From NCBI GenBank assembly GCA_963840805.1, contig CAWJAJ010000017.1, positions 682,001 to 746,000 of the forward strand: a stretch of DNA of 64,000 nt, written 5' to 3'. How positions within the stretch are numbered: the first letter of the stretch is position 1; each line of letters starts with the position of its first letter. The position numbers and the translations under genes are program-made. This stretch comes from CADEEN01 sp963840805 (GTDB lineage Bacteria > Pseudomonadota > Gammaproteobacteria > Burkholderiales > Burkholderiaceae_C). The notes below the pieces were generated by a model, which had not been told where the DNA came from, did not search any database, and saw only the letters and a list, made by a program, of their open reading frames with translations. This document shows, piece by piece, positions 8,767-17,463 of this stretch.

Positions 8767-9602
8767 CGCTGCCTCGCGAGTTTGGGGTCGAGCAGGTCGC
8801 GCAGCCCGTCGCCCATCAGATTCAATCCCAGCACCGCCAGCGCGATCGTGACACCCGGGTAGACGGCCAGCAGCGGCGCCTCGAACAGCATCGTCTGCGC
8901 CTCGTTCAACATGCGGCCCCAACTCGGCTGCGGCGGCTGCGTGCCCAGGCCCAGGTACGACAGCGCCGCCTCGGCCAGGATGGCCATCGCGAACTGGATC
9001 GTCGCCTGCACGATCAGCACGTTGGCGATGTTGGGCAGCACATGGTCCGTCGTGATGCGCCAGGCGCCCTTGCCGGCGGCACGTGCGGCGAGCACGTAGT
9101 CGCGCGTCCACACGCCGCGCGCACTGGCCCGCGTCAGGCGCGCGAAGACCGGGATGTTGAAGATGCCGATGGCGACGATGCTGGTGACCAGGCCCGGCCC
9201 GTAGATCGCGGTCAGCATGATCGCCGACAGCAGCGCCGGGAACGCGAACGTGAAATCGGCGGCGCGCATCACCGCCTCCTCGACCCAGCCGCGCCGCGCC
9301 GCGGCCAGGCAGCCCAGCGCGACGCCGAGCGAGAGGCCGATACCGACCGCGATCACGCCGACGATGATCGAGTTCTGGCTGCCGACCAGCAGTTGCGAGG
9401 CGATGTCGCGACCGAGGCTGTCGGTGCCGAGCCAATGCGCCAGCGAGGGCGCCGCGAGCTTGTTCGGGATGTCGATTTCGGCCGGCGGATACGGCTGCCA
9501 CGCCAGCGACAACGCGGCGGCGAGCAGCAGCGCACCGACCAGCAGTCCGCCGAAGACGAAGCTCGGGTGGCCGAAGGCACGGCGGGCAGCCCGCTCAAGC
9601 AT
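8763..9602 (-). CDS. dppC: Peptide ABC transporter permease, DppC type
   Basis: A 279-residue inner-membrane permease. An N-terminal membrane segment (FVFGGLLVGALLLAAALSLAW) is followed by the DppC-type periplasmic loop with HWLGTDSLGRDIASQLLVGS, then further helices and the EAA loop ARLTRASARGVWTRDYVLAARAAG split across the cytoplasmic turn. I chose the ATG at 9602, which overlaps the dppB stop by a few bases; the ATG at 9638 would overlap dppB far more. It pairs with DppB to form the channel. Confidence 0.88.
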   Translation of the reverse strand: MLERAARRAFGHPSFVFGGLLVGALLLAAALSLAWQPYPPAEIDIPNKLAAPSLAHWLGTDSLGRDIASQLLVGSQNSIIVGVIAVGIGLSLGVALGCLAAARRGWVEEAVMRAADFTFAFPALLSAIMLTAIYGPGLVTSIVAIGIFNIPVFARLTRASARGVWTRDYVLAARAAGKGAWRITTDHVLPNIANVLIVQATIQFAMAILAEAALSYLGLGTQPPQPSWGRMLNEAQTMLFEAPLLAVYPGVTIALAVLGLNLMGDGLRDLLDPKLARQR

Positions 9603-10566
9603 TGCCCGGAACCCGCAGCCGTGGGTCGACCCAGGCATAGAGCACGTCGACCATGAAGTTGATCGCCACCACCACCGCCGCGAGCAGCATCACGACGTCG
9701 CGCACCAGCACCAGGTCGCGGTTGTTGATGGCCTGGAACACCAGGCGGCCGATGCCGGGCAGCACAAAGACGTTCTCGACGACGATCGCGCCGGTGATCA
9801 GGTTGGCGAACTGCAGGCCCATGATCGTCAACACCGGGATCATCGCGTTGCGCAGCACATGGCGCCACAACACCGCGCGGCGCGACAGGCCCTTGGCGCG
9901 GGCCGTGCGCACGTAGTCCTCGCGCATCGCCTCGAGCACCGACGAGCGCGTCACGCGGGTCAGGATCGCGGCCTGCACCGCGGCCAGCGACACGGCCGGC
10001 AACAGCAGCGCCTTGAGGCCGGACCCCAGACCCCCTTCACCGCCATCGTCACCCGACCAACCGGGAAACCCGCCGGCACTGACCCATTGCCATTGCACTG
10101 CGAACAACAGGATCAGCAGGATCGCCAGCCAGAAGCTCGGCACGGCCACGCCCAGTTGCGACAGCAGCATCACGCCGACGTCGCCGGCGCGGTTGTGGCG
10201 CGATGCGGCGTAGACGCCGAGCACGAGCGCGACCACCACGGTCAGCGCCATCGCCAGCAGCGCCAGCGGCAGGCTGACCTGCAGGCGTTCGGCGATCAAC
10301 TCGAAGGTCGGTGTGTCGTAGGCATAGCTCTGCGCACTTTCGCCGCGCAGCAGGCCGCCGATCCATGATGCATAGCGCAGCCACGCCGGGCGGTCGAGGC
10401 CGAGCCGGGACTCCAGCGCTGCGATGGCTTGCGGCGTGGCGGTCTCACCGAGCATCACCTGCGCCGGGCTGCCGGGCAGCAGTTCCAGCACCGCAAACAC
10501 CGCCAGCGACGCGGCGAGCAGCGTGGCAGCGAAGGCGGCGGCGCGCCGGATCAGGAACAGCAGCAT
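9595..10566 (-). CDS. dppB: Peptide ABC transporter permease, DppB type
   Basis: A 323-residue permease with about six membrane helices. The N-terminus LLFLIRRAAAFAATLLAAS and ELLPGSPAQVMLGE are typical of DppB, as is the EAA loop TRSSVLEAMREDYVRTARAKG and the terminal VDVLYAWVDPRLR. One periplasmic loop contains a Gly/Asp-rich insert (GWSGDDGGEGGLGSG). It is the first gene of the importer operon; the longer frame upstream of the ATG at 10566 has no family support. The region before it holds a dispersed repeat and the divergent aldehyde dehydrogenase promoter. Confidence 0.88.
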   Translation of the reverse strand: MLLFLIRRAAAFAATLLAASLAVFAVLELLPGSPAQVMLGETATPQAIAALESRLGLDRPAWLRYASWIGGLLRGESAQSYAYDTPTFELIAERLQVSLPLALLAMALTVVVALVLGVYAASRHNRAGDVGVMLLSQLGVAVPSFWLAILLILLFAVQWQWVSAGGFPGWSGDDGGEGGLGSGLKALLLPAVSLAAVQAAILTRVTRSSVLEAMREDYVRTARAKGLSRRAVLWRHVLRNAMIPVLTIMGLQFANLITGAIVVENVFVLPGIGRLVFQAINNRDLVLVRDVVMLLAAVVVAINFMVDVLYAWVDPRLRVPGNA

Positions 10567-10599
10567 GGTCGCGGCGGAGTATCCTGCATCGAGAAGTGA

Positions 10600-10664
10600 C
10601 GGCCCCAAGACGCCTGCGGCGTCGGCCCCCGGGGGGCGCGCAACTGTCTTGGGGCGGCCCGGCG
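10600..10664 (+). repeat. Dispersed GC-rich repeat, copy 2
   Basis: Contains a GGCCCCAAG start, a CCCCCGGGGGG centre and the shared 3' module TTGGGGCGGCCCGGC. It occupies most of the 121-base gap between divergent dppB and the aldehyde dehydrogenase gene, so it lies where promoters are expected. The left module differs from copy 1, suggesting that copies are mosaics of a few blocks. Confidence 0.65.
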
Positions 10665-10687
10665 ACAGTTGCGTCACACTTGCGACG

Positions 10688-12148
10688 ATGCATACCCTGC
10701 CCCTTCTCGGCGCCAGCAACCACGTGTTCATCGGCGGCCACTGGCGCGATGGCGCATCGCGCGAGACGCTGCCGCTGGCCAATCCGTCGGACGGCAGCGT
10801 GCTCGCCCGGATCGCCCGCGGCAACGCCGCCGACATCGACGCCGCGGTGCAGGCGGCCGAGGCCGCGCTGGCCGGCAACTGGGGCCGCTTGACGGCCACC
10901 GAGCGCGGCCGCACGTTGATGCGCTTGTCGCAGCGGGTGCTGGCGGCCGCCGACGAGTTGGCCCAGCTCGAAGCGCTCGATGTCGGCAAGCCCCTGAAGC
11001 AGGCCAAGGCCGACGCGATGGCGCTGGCCCGCTACCTCGAGTTCTACGGCGGCGCGGCCGACAAGGTGATGGGCGAGACGATTCCGTTTGCCGCCGGCTA
11101 CACCGCCCTGACGCTGCGCGAGCCGCACGGCGTCACCGGCCACATCGTGCCGTGGAACTACCCGATGCAGATCATCGGCCGCAGCGTCGGCGCGGCGCTC
11201 GCGATGGGCAACGCCTGCGTGCTCAAGCCCGCCGAAGAAGCCTGCCTGACAGCCTTGGCGTTCGCGCAGCTGGCGGCCGAAGCCGGCTTGCCGGCCGGGG
11301 CCTTGAATGTCGTGCCGGGTCTCGGCGAAGAGGCCGGCGCGGCGCTCACGGCGCATGCCGGTGTCGCCCACCTGTCGTTCACCGGGTCGGTGGCCGTCGG
11401 GCGGCTGGTGCAGGCGGCGGCGGCGGCGCACACGATCCCGGTCACGCTCGAACTCGGCGGCAAGAGCCCGCAGCTCGTGTTCGCCGATGCCGACCTCGAC
11501 GCTGCGTTGCCGTTCCTCGTCAACGCCGGCATCCAGAACGCCGGGCAGACCTGTTCGGCAGCGTCGCGCATCCTGGTCGAGCGCAGCCGCTTCGACGAGG
11601 TCGTGCAGCGCATGGCCGAGCGCTACCGGCGCCTCGCCGTCGGGCCGGCGCTGGCCGACCTCGATGTCGGGCCCGTGATCTCGGCGCGACAGCGCGAGAT
11701 CGTCGAGCGTTACCTCGCGATCGCGCGCGACGGCGGCCTGGGGGTCGCTGCCGAGGCGACGCTCAGCCCGAGTGCGCCGGCGGGCGGCTTCTACGTGCGG
11801 CCGACGCTGCTGGCGCCAGTGGCCGACACCCACGTGCTGGCGCAGGAAGAGATCTTCGGCCCGGTGCAAGTGGTGGTGCCATTCGACGACGAAGCCGACG
11901 CGATCCGTATTGCCAATGGCACGGCCTATGGTCTCGTCGCTGGCGTGTGGACCCGCGACGGCAGCCGCGCGCTGCGCGTGGCGCGGGCCCTGAAATGCGG
12001 CCAGGTGTTCGTCAACAACTACGGCGCCGGCGGCGGCGTCGAACTGCCGTTCGGCGGCGTCAAGGCCTCGGGCCACGGCCGCGAGAAGGGCTTCGAGGCG
12101 CTGTACGGCTTTTCGGCATTGAAGACGATCGCGATCAAGCACGACTGA
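10688..12148 (+). CDS. NAD(P)-dependent aldehyde dehydrogenase
   Basis: A 486-residue aldehyde dehydrogenase oxidising an aldehyde to acid. The general-base Glu is in TLELGGKSPQ (about residue 255), the nucleophile Cys in NAGQTCSAASR (about 290), and the cofactor loop in FTGSVAVGR. The closing PFGGVKASGHGREKG block is typical of the betaine/aminobutyraldehyde dehydrogenase-like branch. An SDR gene follows after 14 bases, so the two probably form an alcohol/aldehyde oxidation pair. The substrate is not clear from sequence. Confidence 0.88.
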   Translation: MHTLPLLGASNHVFIGGHWRDGASRETLPLANPSDGSVLARIARGNAADIDAAVQAAEAALAGNWGRLTATERGRTLMRLSQRVLAAADELAQLEALDVGKPLKQAKADAMALARYLEFYGGAADKVMGETIPFAAGYTALTLREPHGVTGHIVPWNYPMQIIGRSVGAALAMGNACVLKPAEEACLTALAFAQLAAEAGLPAGALNVVPGLGEEAGAALTAHAGVAHLSFTGSVAVGRLVQAAAAAHTIPVTLELGGKSPQLVFADADLDAALPFLVNAGIQNAGQTCSAASRILVERSRFDEVVQRMAERYRRLAVGPALADLDVGPVISARQREIVERYLAIARDGGLGVAAEATLSPSAPAGGFYVRPTLLAPVADTHVLAQEEIFGPVQVVVPFDDEADAIRIANGTAYGLVAGVWTRDGSRALRVARALKCGQVFVNNYGAGGGVELPFGGVKASGHGREKGFEALYGFSALKTIAIKHD

Positions 12149-12162
12149 CGGAGACGCAAGCC

Positions 12163-12921
12163 ATGCGATTGAAGGACAAGGTGGCGATCGTCACCGGGGG
12201 CGGCTCGGGCTTCGGCGCCGGCATCGTGAAGAAGTTCGTCGCCGAGGGCGCGCAGGTGCTGGTCGCCGACGTGAACCTCGAGGCGGCCCTGGACGTGGCG
12301 GCCGGCGCCGGGCCGGCGGCGCGCGCACTGCGCGTGGACGTCAGCGTCGCCGCCGACGTGCGCACGATGATGGAGGCGGCCGAGTTGCACTTCGGGCGCC
12401 TGGACATCCTCGTCAACAACGCCGGCATCGGCCACCTGCCGCAGCCGCTCGAGGGCCTGCCCGAAGCGCAGTTCGACCGCCTGTTCGCGGTCAACATGAA
12501 AGCGATCTACCTGGCGATGCGCGAGGTGGTGCCGCGTTTCAAGGCCGCCAACCAGGGCCGAGGCGGTGGCGTCGTGCTGAACATGGCCAGCACCGCCGGG
12601 GTCAGCCCGCGCCCACGGCTGGCTTGGTACAACGCCAGCAAGGGCTGGGTCATCACCGCGACCCGCGCCTGCGCGGTCGAACTGGCGCCGTTCGGCATCC
12701 GCGTCAATGCGCTGAACCCGGTGGCCGGCGAAACGCCGCTGCTGGCCACCTTCATGGGTGAGGACACACCGGCGATGCGCGCCAAGTTCCTGTCGACGAT
12801 TCCGATCGGCCGCTTCTCGACCCCCGAGGACCTCGGCAACGCGGCCTGCTTCCTGTGCAGCGACGAGGCATCGATGATCACCGGCGTGTGCATGGAGGTC
12901 GACGGCGGGCGCTGCATCTAG
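12163..12921 (+). CDS. Short-chain dehydrogenase/reductase
   Basis: A 252-residue classical SDR. The nucleotide site TGGGSGFGAG lies near residue 12, the NNAG motif in ILVNNAGIGHLPQ, the catalytic Ser in LNMASTAG and the Tyr-Lys pair in WYNASKG (about residues 158-162). The C-terminal MITGVCMEVDGGRC is typical of FabG-like glucose/3-oxoacyl reductases. It is co-directional with the aldehyde dehydrogenase gene, 14 bases downstream, and probably acts in the same catabolic route. Confidence 0.87.
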   Translation: MRLKDKVAIVTGGGSGFGAGIVKKFVAEGAQVLVADVNLEAALDVAAGAGPAARALRVDVSVAADVRTMMEAAELHFGRLDILVNNAGIGHLPQPLEGLPEAQFDRLFAVNMKAIYLAMREVVPRFKAANQGRGGGVVLNMASTAGVSPRPRLAWYNASKGWVITATRACAVELAPFGIRVNALNPVAGETPLLATFMGEDTPAMRAKFLSTIPIGRFSTPEDLGNAACFLCSDEASMITGVCMEVDGGRCI

Positions 12922-12992
12922 GGTCTGTTCACACGACGGACGGCAGTGCGAATGGGCCCTCGCCGCGCGGTTGGCGCCGCGCCGGCCCCGCG

Positions 12993-13535
12993 TCAATGCT
13001 CGCCGAGCGAGCCGTAGCGCGACGCGAACTCGTCGGCGATGCTCTTGCCGCGCGCGTTGGCGATCGCGCGCTGGGCCGTCTTCAGCACCTCGATCAGATC
13101 GCGAACGGTGTGCGCCTGGCGTACGGACTCGATCAGCGAATCGGCCGTCGGACCCAGCGCCCGCTGCAGCGAACGTTCGATCTGGGCACGCTGGTCCTCC
13201 GTTGCAGCCTCGTGTTCGGGCCGCGAGGCGACGTCGAAGCGGCTGGGCATGTGCGAGGACTTGAACAGCGAATCTGCAGCCACCTCGGGCGACGGCGCCA
13301 CTCGCGATGAGGTCGATGTGCGCCGCCGGGGTGCGGGCGGGGATGCAGGTGCGATATAGCCCTCGTCGAGCAACGAGTTCAAAGCTTCTGGCGTGGCGCC
13401 GGCCATCATCTGCCGCAATTCGACCGCGCTGCGCTTGCCGTCGACCAGCAACAGCACCATGCGCAGCCGTTGCGGGAGCTGGCGCGCGCCACCCTCGATC
13501 TCGGCGTGGCCCTTCTCGGTTTTCTTGAAGTACAT
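12993..13535 (-). CDS. Conserved hypothetical protein
   Basis: A 180-residue soluble protein with no signal peptide. The N-terminal half (QLPQRLRMVLLLVDGKRSA, then VELRQMMAGATPEALNSLLDEG) looks like a small winged-helix or PilZ-neighbour-type module seen in betaproteobacterial hypotheticals; a Ser/Pro/Arg-rich linker follows, then a helical C-terminal domain (RALGPTADSLIESVRQAH). I do not recognise a named family. The ATG at 13535 gives the conserved-looking start MYFKKTEKGHAEI; an upstream in-frame ATG at 13598 is less likely. It is convergent with the SDR gene. Confidence 0.6.
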   Translation of the reverse strand: MYFKKTEKGHAEIEGGARQLPQRLRMVLLLVDGKRSAVELRQMMAGATPEALNSLLDEGYIAPASPPAPRRRTSTSSRVAPSPEVAADSLFKSSHMPSRFDVASRPEHEAATEDQRAQIERSLQRALGPTADSLIESVRQAHTVRDLIEVLKTAQRAIANARGKSIADEFASRYGSLGEH

Positions 13536-13682
13536 GCCCGTCTCCGCTTGCGCACCTACAGCGGCGTCAGAGTAACAAACTGTTGCAAGTGTCCGCAAGG
13601 CCGTCGCATCGCGCGGCGGCGTCCAGCGTGCGATTTGCCACCCGAAACCGGTTGCCAGAGGTTCCCGCGCCCGACGCGTTCG

Positions 13683-14873
13683 CTACAGCACGGCCGCCAT
13701 CGCGGCGGCAACCGACTCGACGTTGCCGCTGTTCAGCCCCGCCACGCACATGCGCCCCGAACGCACCAGGTATACGGCGTGCTCGTTGCGCAGTCGGTCG
13801 ACCTGCGCGGCGCTGAGGCCGGTGTAGCTGAACATGCCGCGCTGGCGCAGGAAGTAGCCGAAGTCTCGACCCGGCTGGCGGGCGGCCAGCACATCGTGCA
13901 GCCGCTGGCGCATGGCCAGGATGCGCAGGCGCATGCCCGCGACGTCGGCGACCCATGCGGCCCGCAAGGCCGGGTCGCCGAGCACGCGGCTGACGATGCC
14001 CGCGGCGTGGATCGCCGGGCTCGAGTAGTTGCGTCGCACGGTGGCCTTCAGCTGGCCGAGCACGAGTTCGGCCTCGGCCTTGTCGGCACACACGACACTG
14101 AGCGCGCCCGCACGCTCGCCGTACACGCTCATGCTCTTCGAGAACGAATTGGCAACGAAGAACGTGAGGCCCGCCGAGGCCAGCCGCCGGATCGCAAAAG
14201 CGTCTTCGTCGATGCCGTCGCCGTAGCCCTGGTAGGCGATGTCCAGGTAGGGCAGCAATTGGCGCTCGCGCAGCACCGGCAGCAACTGCTCCCACTGGCC
14301 GCGCGTCAGGTCCACGCCGGTCGGGTTGTGGCAGCAGGCATGCAGCAACACCACGCTACGGGCCGGCAGCGCCGACAGCGTCGCCAGCATGGCGTCGAAC
14401 TTCAGGCCGCCCGTGATGCTGTCGTAATAGGGGTAGCTGTGGACGCCGATGCCAGCGCCTTCGAACATCGCGCGGTGATTGTCCCAGGTCGGGTCGCTGA
14501 CCCAGACCTGGCTGTCGGGCAGCCAGCGCTTGAGAAAGTCTGCGCCGACCTTGAGCCCGCCCGACGAGCCGATGGTCTGCAGCGTAGCGACGCGCCCGCC
14601 CGTGACGGCTTCATGTCCGGCCCCGAACAGCAGCGCCTGCACTGCGCTGCGCATCGCCGCCGAACCTTCGATCGGCAGATAGGGCTTCGGCCCCGCCGCC
14701 GCCAGCATCTGCACCTCGGCCTCGTGCACGCAGCCGAGCACCGGGATGCGGCCAGCATCGTCGAAGTAGATGCCGATCGAGAGGTTGATCTTGTGCGGCC
14801 GCGGATCGGCGTGGAAGGCCTCGTTGAGGCTCAGGATCGGATCGCCGGCGTAGGACTCGAGATGCTGGAACAT
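13683..14873 (-). CDS. tyrB: Aromatic amino acid / aspartate aminotransferase (class I)
   Basis: A 396-residue PLP enzyme of the AspC/TyrB group transferring amino groups between aromatic or acidic amino acids and 2-oxoglutarate in the cytoplasm. The start MFQHLESYAGDPILSLNEAF, the NLSIGIYFDDAGRIP block, the LLHACCHNPTGVDL segment and the PLP-Lys motif SFSKSMSVYGER are diagnostic. The C-terminal SGRMCVAGLNSGNV also fits. I chose the ATG at 14873. TyrB-like assignment over AspC is by overall resemblance to betaproteobacterial enzymes and is not certain. Confidence 0.87.
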   Translation of the reverse strand: MFQHLESYAGDPILSLNEAFHADPRPHKINLSIGIYFDDAGRIPVLGCVHEAEVQMLAAAGPKPYLPIEGSAAMRSAVQALLFGAGHEAVTGGRVATLQTIGSSGGLKVGADFLKRWLPDSQVWVSDPTWDNHRAMFEGAGIGVHSYPYYDSITGGLKFDAMLATLSALPARSVVLLHACCHNPTGVDLTRGQWEQLLPVLRERQLLPYLDIAYQGYGDGIDEDAFAIRRLASAGLTFFVANSFSKSMSVYGERAGALSVVCADKAEAELVLGQLKATVRRNYSSPAIHAAGIVSRVLGDPALRAAWVADVAGMRLRILAMRQRLHDVLAARQPGRDFGYFLRQRGMFSYTGLSAAQVDRLRNEHAVYLVRSGRMCVAGLNSGNVESVAAAMAAVL

Positions 14874-14883
14874 GGACTCGTTC

Positions 14884-15384
14884 TCAGGGCGCCTTGGCAG
14901 ACAACGCCGCCTCGACATCGCGGCGCAGGCTCTCGGGCTCGTCATTTGGCGCGTATCGCCTGATCACCTGGCCGTCGCGGCCGACCAGGAACTTGGTGAA
15001 GTTCCACTTGACCGCCTCGCTGCCGAGCAGGCCGGGCGCTTCCCCCTTGAGCCATTGCCACAGCGGCTCGGCGCTGGTGCCATTGACGTCGACTTTGGCC
15101 ATCATCGGGAAGGTGACGCCGTAGTTCATCTCGCAAAACGAGGCGATCTCGTCGTTGCTGCCGGGGTCTTGCGCACCGAATTGATTGCTCGGGAAGCCGA
15201 CGACCACCAGGCCGCGGTCGGCGTAATCCTCCCAGAGCTTCTCCAGGCCCTTGAACTGCGGCGTGAAGCCACAGGCACTGGCAGTGTTGACGATCAGGAA
15301 CACTTTGCCGCGCTGGGCCGCAAAATCGGCCCGCTGGCCGTTGATCGATACAGCGGAGAAGTCGTAGATTGACTTTTTGGGCAT
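14884..15384 (-). CDS. Glutathione peroxidase
   Basis: A 166-residue thiol peroxidase of the glutathione-peroxidase family. The peroxidatic Cys is in NTASACGFTPQ, the Gln in FPSNQFGAQDPG and the Trp in KWNFTKFLVG, completing the usual Cys/Gln/Trp site with Cys in place of selenocysteine. There is no signal peptide, so it acts in the cytoplasm against hydroperoxides, perhaps with thioredoxin as donor. It ends 10 bases before the start of the aminotransferase gene and may be co-transcribed with it. Confidence 0.9.
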   Translation of the reverse strand: MPKKSIYDFSAVSINGQRADFAAQRGKVFLIVNTASACGFTPQFKGLEKLWEDYADRGLVVVGFPSNQFGAQDPGSNDEIASFCEMNYGVTFPMMAKVDVNGTSAEPLWQWLKGEAPGLLGSEAVKWNFTKFLVGRDGQVIRRYAPNDEPESLRRDVEAALSAKAP

Positions 15385-15548
15385 GATGGGGCTCCCGGTT
15401 GGCAGGGATGAGGGTGGGCGGCGAGCCACGCGCCGTCGCATCGTGCATCGTAGCCTCTTGCCGACGCCCGGCGTTCTAGGGGCTCGCTCGCGTTGACAGC
15501 GGTAGCCTCCTGCGAGGAACATGGCCGACGGCAAAGGGCATTGTTCTC

Positions 15549-16553
15549 ATGAACGCACATCTTGCGACGGCGGCAAAGCGCGTCGCGTTGCTCGGTTTCG
15601 GCGAGTTCGAGCGAACGGCGCTGCTGTCGTACCTGCGCCTGTCGCGTACACGCGTGCCCGCCTACAAGGAGGCCGCGACGCTGGCCGACGCCGATTTCGT
15701 GATCGCCGATGCCGATCATGCCGGCGCGATCGATGCCGTGCTCGGCGCCGATCGTGTCGCCGATACGGTGTTTATCGGCTCGCTGACACCCGACGGCGCG
15801 CTGGCCTGGATGATGCGACCGATCGATCCGCTGCAGGTCTTCCGCGAGCTCGATGCGACCGTAGCGCTGCGTACGGCGCGGGCCCCGGCAGCGGCCCCGA
15901 CCCCGCCAGCGAAATCGACAACACCACTCGAGACGCTGCCGACGCTGTCGGTGGCCGCCGCAGTGCCCGAAATGGAGCAGCCTCCGCCGCCTCGACCGCC
16001 GGCGGACAAGGCCGCCAGGCGCAGCATGCCGCGGCGCGCGGGGGACCTCAGCGCACCGACCTCGGTGCTGCTGGTCGGCAGCAGCGAGGTGGCACTGCAT
16101 ATGCTCGAGCGGCAATTGCAGGCCCTCGGCCTGCGCACCGAGATCGCACCGAGCAGCCAACGTGCGCTCGAGTTGATGGCGCTGCAGAAGTACGACCTCG
16201 CCTTCGTCGATGTCGATCTGGGCCCGCATAGCGAGCTCGACGGCTTGGCGCTGTGCCAGCACCTCAAGCGCCAGCACCACCAGCCGGCCGCCGCAAGGGC
16301 ACCCAGGGTGGTGATGGTCGCGGCGCAGGCCAGCGCCACCGATCGCGTGCGTGGCAGCTTCGCCGGTTGCGATGCCTATCTGGTCAAGCCGCTCGACGAC
16401 GACGCGCTGAGGCGCGCGTTGCGCCAGCTCGACGTCCGGCTGCCGATGCCCGGCGACGCCCCCTACGTCAACAGCCGGCCTGGCAATCTGCACAGCCAAC
16501 TGCAAGCGCTCGATCCGCTCGGCGCGGCGCCGACGCCCACGCGACGCAGATAA
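15549..16553 (+). CDS. Response-regulator-like protein with C-terminal receiver domain
   Basis: A 334-residue protein in two parts. Residues 1-110 form a Rossmann-like or degenerate receiver module (RVALLGFGEFERTALLSYLR) without clear phospho-acceptor residues. A Pro/Ala-rich linker follows, then a receiver domain at about 175-290 with the acidic triplet in FVDVDLGPHSELDG and the Lys in DAYLVKPLDDDAL. There is no DNA-binding output. It could be a phosphate sink or a partner of a distant kinase. It is convergent with the EamA exporter gene, with only one base between them. Confidence 0.7.
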   Translation: MNAHLATAAKRVALLGFGEFERTALLSYLRLSRTRVPAYKEAATLADADFVIADADHAGAIDAVLGADRVADTVFIGSLTPDGALAWMMRPIDPLQVFRELDATVALRTARAPAAAPTPPAKSTTPLETLPTLSVAAAVPEMEQPPPPRPPADKAARRSMPRRAGDLSAPTSVLLVGSSEVALHMLERQLQALGLRTEIAPSSQRALELMALQKYDLAFVDVDLGPHSELDGLALCQHLKRQHHQPAAARAPRVVMVAAQASATDRVRGSFAGCDAYLVKPLDDDALRRALRQLDVRLPMPGDAPYVNSRPGNLHSQLQALDPLGAAPTPTRRR

Positions 16554-16554
16554 T

Positions 16555-17463
16555 TCACGCCATGGCGTCGCGCGGCAGCGCGGCGAGCAACGCCGCCACC
16601 ACGATGGCCGCGCCCCCGAGCGCCAACCGGGCATCGAGCGTGCCGGCGCCCAGCGCCATCGCCGACACGCTGGCAAAGAACACCTCGGTGAGCATGATCA
16701 CTGCCGTGGCGTTGGCCGGCAGCCGCGTGGCACCGAACTGCAGCGCCAGATTGCCGGCCAGGAAGAATCCGGCCAACGCCAACGCACCGGCGAGCCAACC
16801 CGGCGCGGGCGCCGGCGGCGCCGGCACCGCGCCGCCCGGTGTCAGCAGCAACGCCAGCAGCGCCGCCACCAACATGCCGCCGACGAACATGGCCAGCGCG
16901 CGGGCGCCTTCGGAGCGTGCCGCTTCGCGCCGCAGCATCACGTTGTTGAGTGCGAAGCTGAAGCCGCCGAGCACGCCGAGCGCTTCGGCCAGTGTGCGCG
17001 GCAGCGGCAGCCCGCCGCCGGCGGGCCACAGGATCACCAGCGCGCCGGCCAGTGCCAACGCCACACGCAGCAGCGCAGACCGGGTCAGTCGCTCATCGAG
17101 CAGCAATCGCGCCAGCAGCACCGCCCAAAGCGGCATCAGGTAGAACAGCAGCACGACGCGCACGACGTCGCCGATGGTCACCGCCCAGTTGAAGGCCGCG
17201 TTGGTGGTGCCCGAGGCCAGCACCAGCAGCCACAATGCACGATGGGCGAGCAGTTCGCGCCACGCCGCCGGCCGCGCCAGCGAGATCACGATCACCGCAA
17301 CGGCATAGATCAGCGTCGTGGCCCACAACGGGTGCAGCCCGGCGCTCTCGAGCCGGCGAAACGGCCACCAGGAAACACCCCAAACGAAGGCGTTGAAGAC
17401 CAGCGCGAGCGCCGGCCCCGCGGCTGCGTGATGCACCGCACGCAGCGGCGTGGCCGGGTTCAA
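16555..17463 (-). CDS. EamA-family (DMT) membrane transporter
   Basis: A protein of about 302 residues with ten predicted membrane helices in two EamA repeats, e.g. LALVFNAFVWGVSWWPFRRL at the start and LAGFFLAGNLALQFGATRL in the second half. Such proteins export small metabolites, often amino acids. No ATG is available near the family start; a TTG at 17463 overlaps the lplT stop (TTGA), and a GTG at 17436 is an alternative. Coupling to lplT would suggest a cell-envelope link, but the substrate is unknown. Confidence 0.8.
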   Translation of the reverse strand: MNPATPLRAVHHAAAGPALALVFNAFVWGVSWWPFRRLESAGLHPLWATTLIYAVAVIVISLARPAAWRELLAHRALWLLVLASGTTNAAFNWAVTIGDVVRVVLLFYLMPLWAVLLARLLLDERLTRSALLRVALALAGALVILWPAGGGLPLPRTLAEALGVLGGFSFALNNVMLRREAARSEGARALAMFVGGMLVAALLALLLTPGGAVPAPPAPAPGWLAGALALAGFFLAGNLALQFGATRLPANATAVIMLTEVFFASVSAMALGAGTLDARLALGGAAIVVAALLAALPRDAMA